DNA of 64,000 nt from Combretum micranthum (GCA_024138025.1 JAMXBD010001107.1:310001-374000), one strand, 5' to 3'; shown: positions 12,124 to 24,033, numbered from the stretch's first letter. The notes: generated from the letters alone by a model not told the origin. Translations and numbers: made by a program.

Positions 12124-15100
12124 TTTATAAAATGCTTGTTTTTCATAAGGATTTCTTGACATCATTTTCCACATTTCATTGAGAGAGTTCCAAACATCTT
12201 CCTTGTGTTTCGTAGGCTTTTTTTTAAGTTTCTTTAACAATGTTGAGCTTAGGTACCTCTGCTACACAATCTTTTTCACATGACTCCATTAGCAAGGTTC
12301 AACGATTTGCCCATGGGTTGGAGAGAGAAGAGGGAGATACTACGTCGAGGTCAGGGGGTTCAGAGTTGTGTGACAGGCATACGTCAAAGAGTGGAGGCTC
12401 AGCTTCCATTAATGGCCATGAGGAGAGCTTATGCAGATCCCCAGTGTTGGCGGTAAGGCATTGAGGCGCTTTCAGTACGCTTTCTTATGCTGAGTTGGCC
12501 AGCGAGGTGTATCAAAGCCTGAGAGACGTATGTCCTTTCGATGGCCTCGAGAAGACGAAGATTGTTCCTTTGTACTCAGAGGTAGCCCGATGTGACTGCC
12601 ACAATGGCAACCGCTCAAACAGGATCCGCTGTAAGTTATCCAGGGAGGAGATCATAGCTATATTTTAGTAGGAGATACATGATGCTCCTCAGGAATGGGT
12701 AATGTGAGGCCTAAAAATTCATATCATATGTGCCTCCTAAGTAGCCATCAGTTCACCTTATATGAAAAGGTGTTCGAATTTGGGCTGATGACACCGTTTG
12801 TGCCCGGTTCGGTCGTTACCCAATGGTTGGCATATCGGTGGCCTTCGAGGCCATCTGTCTCAGCATCATGAGGTGGCCCACCCTGATCATATTTTGCTAA
12901 TTTTTCCTTTATAAAAGATCACCAAAGGGGTGGTGGTACTTTTCCAAGCAACCTATATGTCCCCAGCTTCTTACTGGGCTCACTAGTTCGAATGGGTTTG
13001 ATTAGAAACATGAGTTCTAAATAGTCAGGCTGGAGGACAGTATGCAATGGGGTTTCAATTTCTAGGCCGAGTGGTGTGAGCCTATTCATCGTGAGAAACC
13101 CCAATACTTAATAACGTGACATTAGTAGGCTGGCAATGTTAGAGGACGCTTTGAGAGTGTAAGGTGGGAGACCATATGATGCTGCACGTGTAGTGAAGAA
13201 TTTTGTGAGCGAGAGGCTAATTACCAATGGAGGTGCAGCATAGTTGTTCATGCGATCAACCTCTCTCTCTCTCCCCCTCCCTCCACCCTACCCCAAATCA
13301 CCTATCAAGTCGAGCTTTAAGGAGAAAGGCTTTTTATGTGGTCAAGGGGTGCAAGTGATTGAGCTCAGCTGGGTAGGTGTTTTCACTATTATTTTAACTT
13401 GTTTATTTTCTATTTTGTAGAGCCTGCGATGGTTATGGTCAACATAGCTAATGTTCTTGCTGGCCCTCTGAAGAAGCAGAAGAGGTTGTCGATGAAGAAG
13501 CCGAAAGCTAAGAAGCGACCTGTTAAGGTTGAGGGTTAAACCATCAAATTGGGCCTTCCAGCAATTGATTTGGATAGGCAGGGTCAAAGCACTGGGGACG
13601 ACATTGCAGAAGTTGGTGGCATTGTAGGAAATGTCTATCGTGGTGCTATTGAGATCAGAGACGTTGGTGCCAATGTTGGTGGTGGTGAGGGGGATGCTAT
13701 TTTGGTAAGTTCGTCACGTTTGGCTCCATCTCGGGAAGAGTGCAGTTTGACTTAACTGTCCCCCATGTCGGCTCGAGCTTGTGTTGTTCCTATGCAGTTC
13801 GAAGAGGTCGCTGGTAGTAGTAATGCTAGCACGGAAGGTCGAATACTAGTTAGAAGTCATGGAAGTTAGCCTGGGAGGGGTGTTGCAAGTGGTCCACTCG
13901 ATTTTAACAAGGGGAAAGCGTTAAAGTAGAGCAATATTATTGTAGATTGGTGTTGTTTTGAGGAAGTTGGTCAACTGAAGATAAGAAGCGGTTGAGGGCA
14001 CTCTATGAGGAGTTGTCATCTATGGATCTGGCTATGGATTTTTCCATACGAAAGACTTATGAGGTAACGGTGTCATCTTGTTTGTTGTTTTTTGTATGTA
14101 AACTAACTGTTTCGTGTTTGATAATCTTTACTAACTATCCCTCATTTTTTGTAGGCTCCAGTAACGATTATAAGGCCTTTCAGCTATTGAAGGAGAATCA
14201 CGGGGCGATATGTTGTGTTTCTATTTTTTTAATATCTTAAGTCTTTGCTGTCATAATTTTATATGTTTGACATGGCATTTGTTCGAGCAGGGTGTCGTAA
14301 AGCTTGAGGCTTAAAGGGCGAACTTGGAGAGAAAGCTTGTCGAGGTGAAGTAGAATGAAATGAGGTTGAAGAGCGAGTTAATGGCTCTTATAAACGATCG
14401 TGATAGGTTGCGTGTTGAGATAGAGAACAAGATCCTATGTACGTAATCTGATGTAGTTGAGGTGAGGAGGAAGTAATCTCTCGCGGAGGCGACAATGAGC
14501 AATTTCGAAGATAAATGGAGATCTATGAAGGAGGAGCAGGATAGATTTTATTGCCTATTGGACGACATGGAGCTTGCAGCAGCAAGGCAAAGAAGAGAAG
14601 TAGAGCTTGATATTCGGGAGAAGGGGAAAATTTTAAAGAGTTTGTAGTCATTAAAGTGGGATTGTGAGAAATTGAAGGTGAGGCTATTTGATTTTTTGTC
14701 ATATTATGCACCGTTGTTGTGCTTCCTTCAATTTAACTTGATGTGTCATTGTCATTGTAGGGTCGTGGTACGAATTGCAAAATGGTCGGTTGATTACTGA
14801 GGCAATGAAGACATGGATATTAAGTAATTTTAAAAGCAATGAGTGGAAGGATGTCCAGGTCAAACTCATCCAAGATACTGCAAAGTTGATACGGAAGGAC
14901 CTGCTGAAGAGATACCCTGACTTGGATCTTGGCTTTTTGGTAGCTCGCTTGGATGAAGTTCTCGGAGAAGAAGATTTTGATGGGGAAGATGCCGGTGATG
15001 ATAAGGTCAAGCAGGGTGATGAGTCTAAGGTTGCTGCTAGTGTCGAGGTTGTTGTTGTGGATGGCTATACTAGTATCCAAGGAGTTGTTGATCTAAGGAC

Positions 15101-15450
15101 CCAAGGGGGTGAAGGTATGGGTGCCCTTATGGCCATAGGTTAGGGGCTCGATCTAGAAACCTTATTGTCAGCGACTTCAGACATCATTATTGGGCCTTGG
15201 GGCGAAAGTCCTTCTAAAAGACAGGTTGACATCGGCCATATTGAGGGACTAGTCGAGGGTCCAGGTACTGCTCTTCGCCCTGTTACGAGGGATGAGATAT
15301 TTAGGGTTTGTGGGCAGTGACCTGAGTTTTGGGTTTTCCCTTTACTTAAGGGCTTGTTGTACTATGCTTGAGAGGCTTTTTTTTTTTTTTAAGCTCGTTG
15401 TTGTAATCTAAGCTGATGTACCGTTCTTTGATCAATGAATTTGTTGTTTC
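12124..15450 (+). pseudogene. antisense gene-like region inside the Tat element (decayed, coiled-coil protein)
   Basis: Runs opposite to gag-pol. A TATA-like TTTATAAAA (12124-12132) stands about 110 bp before the ATG at 12240. The first ORF (12240-12464, 74 codons) is followed by broken frames. Near 12917-12990 the translation holds KGWWYFS and LTSSNGF, reminiscent of the 'putative gypsy type transposon' family (Pfam Transposase_28) found antisense in Tat elements. After an intron-like gap (about 13377-13420) comes a basic KKQKRLSMKKPKAKKRP stretch. Charged, coiled-coil-like sequence follows, with GT...AG intron-like gaps at 14064-14154 and 14678-14760. The last open part (14775-15143) is acidic at its end. 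Numerous stops mean no intact product. The function is unknown; the family call is inference. Confidence 0.6.
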
Positions 15451-16887
15451 TCTCTTGTTGACTATGTTTTTACTTAATAATTGGAATTTCTCTATGCTAT
15501 CTTGTTGTCCTCAATTCGTCAGTTTTGACCTTGTTTTCATTAGGTTGCGTTGCCTAGGTTTTGTCACATTTTTCCAATACTAGCCGTAGGTTTGCAGGTA
15601 TGACTTTCTCATGCAGATGACACTGTTCTACTGGGGGGTTTACGTGTGTCAGAAAACTTTCCTTTTTGATGCTTGTGGATTCCTTAGGTATAATCGAATA
15701 GTTGGGGTGAGTTGTGCTCGAGATCTTCAAGGTTTGGTGGCATTGATTATTGGGTCTCTTAATGCTTTTTTGCTCTATAAATACCATTTGTGCGTTAAGT
15801 TGTTTCCTCAGAGTAGCGTCTTTGTTTGCTTATATTAACATCATAGAGTTTATACTCGTTATACACTTTGAAAAGGCGTACGGAGTCATGGGGGCTATTT
15901 TTATCAAGCTTCGATGGCTTGAGAGGTCGAGCCCATAGGAGCTGCATTTGTTGAGGTGTTGAGGAAGTCTTGCCATCTCTGTTTAGATGGGTCGGAAGCC
16001 TTGTGTTCCCCATTTATGCGGATTAGTCATCAAGGTCATGTAATGTGTTGGGTGTGATACTCAGCAGTTACTTTGCCCTCGTGCCTTGGCTATTTGGTTT
16101 GAGGTCATGCTTCTCTTCTGTGGTTCTTGGAACTAAATTGCCACTGGTTGTTGCTCTTAGGGTTAGTAGTGGTGATTATGGTAGTGCGTTGTGCATGAAC
16201 AAGGACCTATCTCTATTAAGCGACCTACGTTTCTGGGAAACTTCCTAAGGTCGAGGTTATCATGGATGGGTCGTCCGATTCGCTCTCTTTTTTGCCGATT
16301 GCTATGGTGTGCCATCCTCGATGATTAATGGAGTTTGTCAGTGGTAAGGGGTAATGAGCTTCCCTTTGAGCTTAGTTTCGTGTTGTCATATTGGCTGCGG
16401 GCTAAAGGGAGGAATGGACTTCAATCCATGTTCTCCTTATCATGCTGAGCTTCTGTCCAATTGAGATTCATTGTCATTGTTTGATGGACAAGCTCAAGTC
16501 GATAGACTAGGAAGTGAAGCCATTATTAACCCGAACCCATCCTTTCAAATCGTGATTGGATGGGTTTGGAGAACTTTAAGGTTCGGATTTTTGTCAGGAT
16601 CTTTGAAGTTAAAGTTGATGTTAAGGTCTTTGTCGAGACCTTTGAAGTCGAAGTCGAAGTTGTGTTAAGCCCAAAAAGCTCATGTTCATGTAGATACTTC
16701 ATTGTACTGGTCGGGATGCTAAAAACTATCCTAACCATGATGTTAGTTAAAACTATTGTAATAGTTTTGTTTAATGAGTTCGATGAGTAATACTTGAGAC
16801 ATTGTATTTCTGTGTAGTTGGTTATATTTTCGTGTCTCCCGTCTTCTTTTATTTTCTGTTTATATGAATATTTACTTGATCATGCAA

Positions 16888-17048
16888 GGGGAGTTACCTT
16901 AAGAAGGAAGTGCCTGAGGTAGCGATGGGATCTACCCTTAAGAGGGAGTTACTTGAGCTCTTGAAGGAAGTTACCCGAGCTTATGAGAGGAGTTATTCTT
17001 AAGAGGGAGTTACTCGAGCTCTTGAGAGTAGTTACCCGAGCTCTTGAG
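16888..17048. repeat. degenerate tandem repeat, units like GAGTTACCCGAGCTCTTGAG
   Basis: Several imperfect copies of a unit alternating GGAGTTAC(C/T)CGAGCT with CTTGAGAG or CTTAAGAG. The array lies just past the integrase end of the polyprotein, between pol and the antisense gene region of the Tat element. Confidence 0.7.
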
Positions 17049-17089
17049 ATCATTTTGGCCACACAAACTTCTTCCGATATCAATATGGC

Positions 17090-18260
17090 ACATTCTTTAT
17101 GCAAAATCTTCATTTCATTTGAAAATGCTTTTCTTTTTATGTTTTACACATAAGCTGGCCTTTGCCTACTCAAAGAATCTTCTCATATTGTTGGCATTCC
17201 AAGTCTTGGGAATGAACTTGCTGTCTAGTGTTTCAAGTTTGTAAGCTCCATTTCCCAAAACTTCTTTTACTCTTACTGGACCTTCCTAGTTTGGGGAAAG
17301 TTTTCCACATGCTTCTTTTGATCCCATTGCTTCTAATTTTTTGCAAATGAGGTCTCATAGGATAAAAGCTTTGTGTTTGACCTTCTTGTCGTAGTATCGT
17401 GCTGCTCTCTATTGATATGTGGCAATTATCTTGCTCACAGCATCTTGAGTTTCCTTTATGGTGTCAAGTTATGCTCGAAGGCCGACTTCATTGGCCAACT
17501 CGTCGTAGGATGCTACTTGGATGTTATGTAGCTCCAATTCAATAGATAGAATGACTTGGAGCTGAAGGCAAGACGAAAGGGGGTTTCGTCAGTGGGGGTG
17601 GATCGAGTGGTGCGGTACCCCTATAAGATACTGGGCAACTTATCTGCCAATTCGCCGCTTTATCAATCTACTCCGGCCTTGAGGCTTTGCATGATGGTTT
17701 TATTAATGGCCTTAACCTGGCCATTGGCACGTGGTGTGCAATGAGGTGTAGCATGTGCAATGCGTATTGGACGCAAAAAATCTTTGATCTTTTAAGAACC
17801 GAACTGCCTTCGTTGTCCATGATTATGAAGTATGGAACCTCGAACCTAACGATGATGTTGTTGTAGATAAAGTATTGAGCATTTGTGTCAATGACTTTTG
17901 CCACTGTTTCAGCTTCCACCCATTTTATGAAGTAATCGCATCCTACTATTATGAATTTCTTTTGCCTTATAGATGGGGAAAAAGGTTCGAGTATGTCCAA
18001 TCCCCACATAGCAAATGTCCATGGGCTGGTGATGCAGAGCAGGTCAATGCTTGGGGTATGGGTAATGGGGGTAATCTTTTGGCATTGTTCACATTGTTGC
18101 ATGAATTTTTTTGCATCATTCTTGATAGTTGGCCAAAAGTAGCCAGCTCACACAACTCGGGTGTGTAGTGACTAAGCTTTAACATCATTGCTACATTCAC
18201 TAGTATGGAGCTCCTCGAGAACTCGTTGTCCGTCCTATGGTTGTAAACATCGAAGAAGAG
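17090..18260 (-). pseudogene. Tat element integrase (decayed)
   Basis: The best-preserved part is the - strand ORF 18102-17668. It begins with the second half of the zinc-binding HHCC motif (CEQCQ), then the catalytic core: GLDILEPF with the first Asp, DYFIKWVEAE, and IIMDNEG with the second Asp. Upstream, in shifted frames, come the rest of the zinc-binding region. Downstream is a frameshifted stretch for the QVEAINKTI-like Glu region, then C-terminal sequence such as GPVRVKEV and GNGAYKLETLD to about 17090. Frameshifts and stops make it non-functional. Its role would be inserting element cDNA into the genome. Confidence 0.85.
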
Positions 18261-18459
18261 GGAAGTTGAAACCCTTTTTATACAAAATGCTGCTGAAAAG
18301 GGTATATTTGGCTGTATCACATTAATTTTTTGGTTTCTACTTTGTCCAAGGGAAGATGCCATCTTTGAGGTAGTTTTCTATCAGCATCATCCAACTCGGC
18401 GGTGGGGCTTCGCTCTGCAGATATAATACCTCATGGTGTTGTGCTGCTGTAGACTTTTC

Positions 18460-18920
18460 CGGTAGGAACTCAATGAATATCTTTCTTTAGTCTTTCCATG
18501 TTGGGGAATATCGTGAATGCCAGTTTCGAAAGCCTATCAACTTCGACATTGTCAGTTTTTAGTATTTTGATTATGTCCCGCAAGGGTAAGTTTCTCATGA
18601 GGGATCGAACCGCTTTTAGGTATCCTGCCATTTCTTCATTTTTGACTTCATACATGCCTTTGACTTGTTGGGCCACAAGATGGGAGTTAGAGGAGATCTT
18701 GAGGTCCCCTGCTTCCATCCCAATGTCTATAGCGAGCCTCAGTGTAGCTACCAGGTCCTCATATTCTACTTCATTGTTGCTTGCAAGGAATCCAAATCTT
18801 AATGCATCACTTATCTTTCTTCCATGGGGTCTTTTGAGGATGAGGCCAGCTTCACTCCCTCCTTATGTAGAGGGACCGTCGATGTGGAGGGTCCATTAGC
18901 GTTTTTTCTTATCTTGTTGT
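18460..18920 (-). pseudogene. Tat element second (archaeal-like) RNase H domain
   Basis: The translation on the - strand gives WTLHIDGPST, then a stop, then a GLILKRPHGRKISDALRFGF-like segment, NNEVEYEDL with the conserved Glu, and SSNSHLVAQQVKG where active members have DSQLV, so a catalytic Asp is lost. The ORF 18718-18470 is its open C-terminal part. A second RNase H after the usual one is typical of the Tat lineage. Confidence 0.85.
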
Positions 18921-20170
18921 TTAGGGGGGTTAGTGTACTCAGCTATGAACTCCACCAAGACTTGAGCTTTGATGGCGTCTCGAGGTTGATACCGTATGCT
19001 GTAGGCACTTAGCTCGATAGTATACTTCATCATTCTCGCTAATACATTTGGTTTTTGGAGGACTGTCCTTATTGGTACATTAGTGAGTATGATGACCTAG
19101 TGTGCCTAAAAGTATAGGCGTAGGTAGTAAGCAGATATCATAATTGGTAGGGCGAAATTTTCTACCCTTGCATACCTTAGCTTTAGGCCTTAGAGGACAT
19201 GGTTGATGTAGTATATTGGTTAGTGTTGCTTTCCTTTAGCTCACGTTAGTACAAATGATAGGCCTCGATCACTTACTGCAAGGTAAAGATACAAGCTGTT
19301 ACTCGAGATTGGGGTTTTTGGTATTTGTGGCACGGAGAGGTATTGTTTCAACTTGTTAAAGGCCTCTTGGGATTTTTCTGTCCATTCAAAATTTTCTGGT
19401 TGTTTGAGGATCTTGAAGAATTATAAGCATTAGTCTACACTTTTTGGCAGAAACCTAGTTATCGGTTATTCTCCCCGTGAGCTACTCACTTCTCGTATTG
19501 ACTTGGGTGGGCTCATTGTTAGGATTTCTTTGATTTTGTTGGGTTTGCTTTGATTCCCCTTTGGGATACAACATACCTTAAAAAATTCCCTGCAGATGCT
19601 CCAAATGTACTTTTTTGCGGATTTAGCTTTAGGTTATAAAATGAAGTCGGTCAAAAGTTTCTTAGAAGTCGCGCAAATGATCTTTGGTTCGTCTGCTTTT
19701 GACAATCATGTTATTGGCATAAACTTCCATGTTTTTACCTATTTGAGGTTTGAACACTTTGGTGACCAATCTTTGAAATGCGGCGCCAACATTCTTTAAT
19801 CCCAAAGGGCATCTTTCTATAGCAATACGCGCCAAACGATGTAATAAATGAGGTGTGGACCTCATCTGTGTCCTTCATTTTAATCTGGTTATAACCAAAG
19901 AAGGTGTTCATAAAGCTTATGTCCCGAAGTGTTGTCAGCGAGCTGATCAATCCGTGCTTGTAGGAAGAAATCCTTTAGGCATGCTTTATTGAAGTTTGTG
20001 TAATCCACACACATTTTCCATTTGTCATTGAACTTCTTGATCAAGACTACATTGGCTAACCAAGTAGGGTACCTTTCTTCCCTAATAACCCTAGCCTGGA
20101 GCAGCTTCTGGACTTCTTCTTCGATGGCAGCAGCAGCTTGCCTTTCTATAGAGAAGTGGTGCATTTTCTG
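18920..20170 (-). pseudogene. Tat element reverse transcriptase and first RNase H (decayed)
   Basis: The RT starts in ORF 20164-19889: EVQKLLQARVIREERYPTWL, then KWKMCVDYTNFNKACLKD. It continues in other frames with FGYNQIKM (19950-19735) and RKMPFGIKE. The active-site motif is YANNMIVKS (about 19710) where functional copies have YVDDMIVKS, so both catalytic Asp residues are replaced. The RNase H follows at about 19400-18940: LYLYLAVSD, then YYINHVL, and a region ending YQPRDAIKAQ and VEFIAEY. Stops and frameshifts are scattered throughout. Confidence 0.9.
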
Positions 20171-20529
20171 TCGTACTGGCTTTTAGGCTTCATTGATGTG
20201 TGATCACACTGAAGCTTACGCCCATCACATTAGCCGGTGTCAAAGCAAAGACATCCTTATTTTCCTTTAAATAGGCAACCAAATCTTCTTTGATATTGGG
20301 GTAGAGAGTCACCCCTACTTTGATTATGTGGTCAGGATGGTCGTTGAGAGCAACCTCCTCCTTGAGGTTAGCCGGCTCGTTGCACTGTTTAGGTTATACC
20401 TCGGTTCCATCTCCACTGAGCATATATGATCTCCTTTCAAGGCTCTAATGTACAGCTGTCGGGATTGCTCTTGGTCTCTTCGGCACACACCTATCCCTCT
20501 AGGGTAGGAGATTTGGCCTTGAGGTGGGG

Positions 20530-20870
20530 CTAGGAGACAATCATGGTGAATATTGATTGATTGTCTCTTCCTAATATGGCATTATAGGGAGACCAACAGT
20601 CAACCACAAGGAAATCTATTTGGTGCTCAACATTGCACGACTCTTCCCTAAGCTCGAGATGCAAAGTGATAATGCCTCGAGGTTTAATAGGTCGATTATC
20701 AAAATCGTATAGCTCGTGGTTGTATGGCCTTGGTTTTGGCTTCAATTCGTGTTTCATTTTCTTGTAGGCCTAATTGAAGAGGATGTCGGCGCCGCTTCCT
20801 GTGTCAATTAGCACCCTTTTCACCTTCTATCCGAATATACGAGTGACCATGACCAGGGCATCTTAATGAG
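20530..20870 (-). pseudogene. Tat element aspartic protease (decayed)
   Basis: On the - strand the translation shows VLIDTGSGADILF, with the intact DTGS active site encoded at 20794-20805. After a stop comes ORF 20757-20530, with the flap and C-terminal region (IDFLVVDCWSPYNAILGR), typical of plant Ty3/gypsy proteases. The frame is broken by stops upstream and within. It would cut the polyprotein. Confidence 0.85.
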
Positions 20871-21129
20871 GGGTTTGGCTGCCCTTGTAATATTTTTTAG
20901 AAAACGAAATTGTGGGGTCAATCTTCAGTTTCTTAGGTTCCACATTCATTACCAGTCGAGATGTACTCAAACTATATGGCCATCCGACTCTTGTCAAGGT
21001 GATGGGCTTACCTATAATGGTATTAAGCTCACTATGACACAAATGGTAAGGTCGTGGGTGACACAAGCGGTCATGGGTGACTGCCATCTTTTCAGGTTCG
21101 TCAACGTTTCTTTTATGTGCCAAGGGCTC

Positions 21130-22640
21130 TTGTTTTAAGTCATGATCAACGTATTGTCTCAATCAACCTCGTGGTATGGCATCTTCTATGGCGCTCCTGA
21201 ACTACCAACAATTGCTCTTGTCATGCCCGCGGTCGTGGTGATAACTGCAATATTCCTTGGAATCCTTTCGTCGTGGACTTAGTCTCATTGGGGGTAGTTG
21301 TGGTAGGAGGCCTCAATTCCTTATCTCAAAGAATATGTCATGCACTGGTAATTTAAGGGGAGTGAACTCATCATACATCAAGAAGAGTATCTACTTGTCA
21401 CCATCTTTGAGACCTTGGTTTTTTTTACCTGTTTGGGATTGCAGTGATCTCTCGGCTAATTATTTTCGTTAGAAATATTATCTTGCACTTGGGCCTGGGT
21501 TGATTGATTTTTCGCCTCTCTTCAGGCGTTCCTTGTATCTTCTTGTCAAATGTAATTCTAGGCTTTCTCCTTCACTTGTTCGAGCATGGTCAGCTAACAT
21601 TTGGAGGGGGAGGGGTCAAAGAATGAACTTTTATCAAGAACTCTTTTTTTGATGGCTTCCAAAGCCATACCTTGGTTAAGATTCGAGATCTCTAGGCATG
21701 CTTTGTTAAATCTTGTCAAATAGTTTTGTAAAGGTTTGTTCGATCTTTGTTACACTGTGTAGAGGTAGGAAGCGTTCTTCTGTAGTGATTTAGTTGCCAT
21801 GAAGTGTGCGACAAAGAGGTCGATAAGTTGAGAAAAGGAACTTATGATGTTTGGTTTAAGCTTGTTAAACTAAACGTTGGCCATACTTTGAAAAGTGGTA
21901 GGGAAAGTCTTACACCATATAGTATTTGAAAATTTATGTATCACCATGGTGGATTGAAATTAGGCGATATGGTCCTCTGGGTCCATTGTCTTGTCATACG
22001 ATTCTAGAATAGGCAACCGAACTCCTATAGGGAGTACTTCGGACTGGATTTCAAGTACAAATGACGTTTTGCCCATGTTGGAACCAAGCTATGTGTCCTT
22101 TGGGATTGGGGTGGAGGTAGCCCTCCTGTAGTCCTAACCTAGGCGGGGATCCACTGTCCTTCCTTTATGAGGTCGATGATTGTCAGGTTAGTGCTTGGTA
22201 GCAACTCGAGCTAATTGCTGTGAGGCTGTAAGTGCTTGTGAGGTACTGTTAGCGGCACTTATCGAGCTCCATAAGGCATGAGCCTTGTGATGAGTGCTTT
22301 GGGTCTGCTCAAAGCTATAAGATCGCTCTTTAGCTGCAGCTCTGGGTCGCGGAGAGCCTGTATCACTCTCATGATTCCTTCTAGTTTGGTCTTTGTTAAG
22401 TCTGAGTGATGATAGGATTGGAGAGGTGCTCCTCCGCAGTAGAGGTCCATTCATCCAACTGCAGGTCCGCCAACCCCTTTAACTCTGTTATCCTAGCTTG
22501 CAAGAGGACATTTGATCGTTCATTCTCTATATTTCGGTGCATTAGGCGTCTGCATAGATGCTCCAATTCCAAAATCCGGCTCTCATCAATATAATCGACG
22601 TCAGTAACAACAGCCGGACCATTGCATGACATTCGGAAGC
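21130..22640 (-). pseudogene. Tat element gag (decayed)
   Basis: The N-terminal part is ORF 22632-22396 (78 codons, starting MSCNGPAVV). The retrotransposon gag domain lies at about 21990-21600, with DPEDHIA, KTFPTTFQSMANV, FNKLKPNIISSFSQLI and LQNYLTRFNKACLEI. The zinc-knuckle-like motif YCSYHHDRGHDKSNC is at about 21250-21205, followed by a conserved IEDAIPRG-type tail. Several in-frame stops and frameshifts are present. Gag would form the virus-like particle. Confidence 0.85.
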
Positions 22641-22798
22641 CTTGGCATCAACAGGGTGAGTCATGGGTGGTAAGGGAGCAAAATCATCATGATTCTTACT
22701 TTGTTGTGGCCCGTGCATTATGAGAACGTGGTTCTGTTGATTGGGGTTTTAAGGTATTTTTGGAAAGAGACAATAGAAAGGTGTTTAATGGTTCTTTT

Positions 22799-22814
22799 CC
22801 CACAGATGGCGCCA
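22799..22814 (-). promoter_or_regulatory. primer-binding site of the Tat element
   Basis: Just inside the right LTR the - strand reads TGGCGCCATCTGTGGG, three bases after the LTR end. The leading TGGCGCC matches the 3' end of plant tRNA-Asp; the rest matches less well. This fixes the right LTR as the 5' LTR and the element as - strand. Confidence 0.75.
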
Positions 22815-22817
22815 AAA

Positions 22818-23470
22818 TGTCGCACGAGCTGAATTTAGATTGGTAGAGATTGCTCCTACAAATACTCACAGGACATATCAGAGGGATGCCAAGGGTCGCT
22901 TGGCGCGACCAGTCTGATGCTTAAGTCAGTTCATGGGTAAAGGTAGTGTTTATACAAACAGTATGTTAGATAACTTGCTTTTCTGTCTGTACTCTATGTT
23001 TTTCTATTCTCTTTCTTTTCTCCCCCCTTGTCTCCTTGCCTCATTTATAGGGTTTTAGTCATACTAGGGTATCTAGTATAGGCCCTTTTATTAGGCACGA
23101 GAATGATACCCGAGCTGGGAAACCTGACTTCGTGGAGCGTGGCCGAGCTGTTGATATTCTCCCGATCATGAGATGTGACTAGGACGTATGTTACAGTGGA
23201 AGAGAATGAGGACCCGAGGATGAGGACTTGAGGTTAAGTTGGGCCGAAGATGAGCTGGCTAACCCAACGACCTGATGAGCTTGTGGAGATGCCCTGAGGT
23301 GAGGGCTTGAGGGTGAGTCCAGTGTTACAACGAATAGTTAAGGTGTTATGCTCTTTGAGATCTCGGGGTTGGGATGTACTAAGCTGTTGTCTCATTGGGC
23401 TTTCGAGGACTGTTAGGTTTTCCGAGCCCAAAAGGTCGAGTAGGCCTAAGGCTATATTTCATTGTCAACA
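22818..23470 (-). repeat. right LTR (5' LTR of the Tat element)
   Basis: 653 bp, bounded TG...CA (TGTCGCAC to TGTCAACA), aligned end to end with the left LTR. A - strand TATA-like box (TATAAATGA, 23041-23049) would drive the element's transcription. Confidence 0.9.
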
Positions 23471-23840
23471 CTTTTCAATCTTATTAATGCTAATTATTTC
23501 AATTACTATTTATCAAATTAGATATTTACTATCGAAAAAAAAAAACAGACATTTATTAGCAATAGTATTCTTTTATAAATAGATATTCCATTATCAATAT
23601 TTGCTATCTCAATGTTGTTTCAATCAATTATGATTAAACATTTAATAATTTTAATAAATAATATTTATATTAAGTTATATAATTTATTTATGCATCTTAT
23701 TATAATTGATCGAGATATAATCAAGACACCAATTTTAAGATAGGAAGTGCTCTTTTCATTTTCACTGTAAATGGTACGTAATACGGAAATCCAAACGCGC
23801 CAGAGTTGGAACATTCCATCGAAAAGATAAAACGTCGATC

Positions 23841-23850
23841 TTTATATAAT
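23841..23850 (+). promoter_or_regulatory. TATA-like box of the Vti1 gene
   Basis: TTTATATAAT about 190 bp upstream of the ATG at 24034, on the gene's strand and at a plausible distance for a promoter with a 150-bp leader. Confidence 0.5.
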
Positions 23851-23961
23851 AACTGACCCGCCAACAGCCATCCAACAGAGATTCTCGGTTACAAACAGCA
23901 CGCAGGAGAACCATAGTCGTACACTCCTTTGCGAGCTGTTTCTTCCACAGAACAGAGCTTC

Positions 23962-23987
23962 TAGGGTTAGGGTTAGGGTTAGGGTTT
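23962..23987 (+). promoter_or_regulatory. telomere-like repeat (four AGGGTT units) in the Vti1 leader
   Basis: Four consecutive AGGGTT units about 50 bp before the start codon. Single telo-boxes (AAACCCTAA or its complement) are common near transcription starts of plant housekeeping genes. A run of four hexamers is unusual, and the hexamer form differs from the plant telomere heptamer TTTAGGG. Confidence 0.75.
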
Positions 23988-24033
23988 CCTAAGTTCAATT
24001 TTTATTCCTTTGCCCCTTTCATTTATAGCGAAT

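Larger units (their letters stand above)
11128..23470 (-). mobile_element. full-length Ty3/gypsy LTR retrotransposon, Tat-type, degenerate (12.3 kb)
   Basis: Two diverged direct LTRs (11128-11779 and 22818-23470) bracket a - strand polyprotein in the order gag, protease, RT, RNase H, second RNase H, integrase. The PBS is next to the right LTR (its 5' LTR) and the PPT next to the left one. A second, archaeal-like RNase H and a long 3' region carrying an antisense gene are hallmarks of the Tat lineage of plant Ty3/gypsy elements. Flanks CTTTA (11123-11127) and CTTTT (23471-23475) give a 5-bp target duplication with one mismatch. Many stops, frameshifts and lost catalytic residues, with clearly divergent LTRs, show an old, immobile copy. 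Confidence 0.9.

Noticed and set aside
14699..15080. - strand ORFs (15010-14699, 15080-14820) in the Tat element
   Set aside because: They are complements of the open + strand antisense-gene segment 14775-15143, which has the more protein-like composition; no retroelement domain is recognisable in them.
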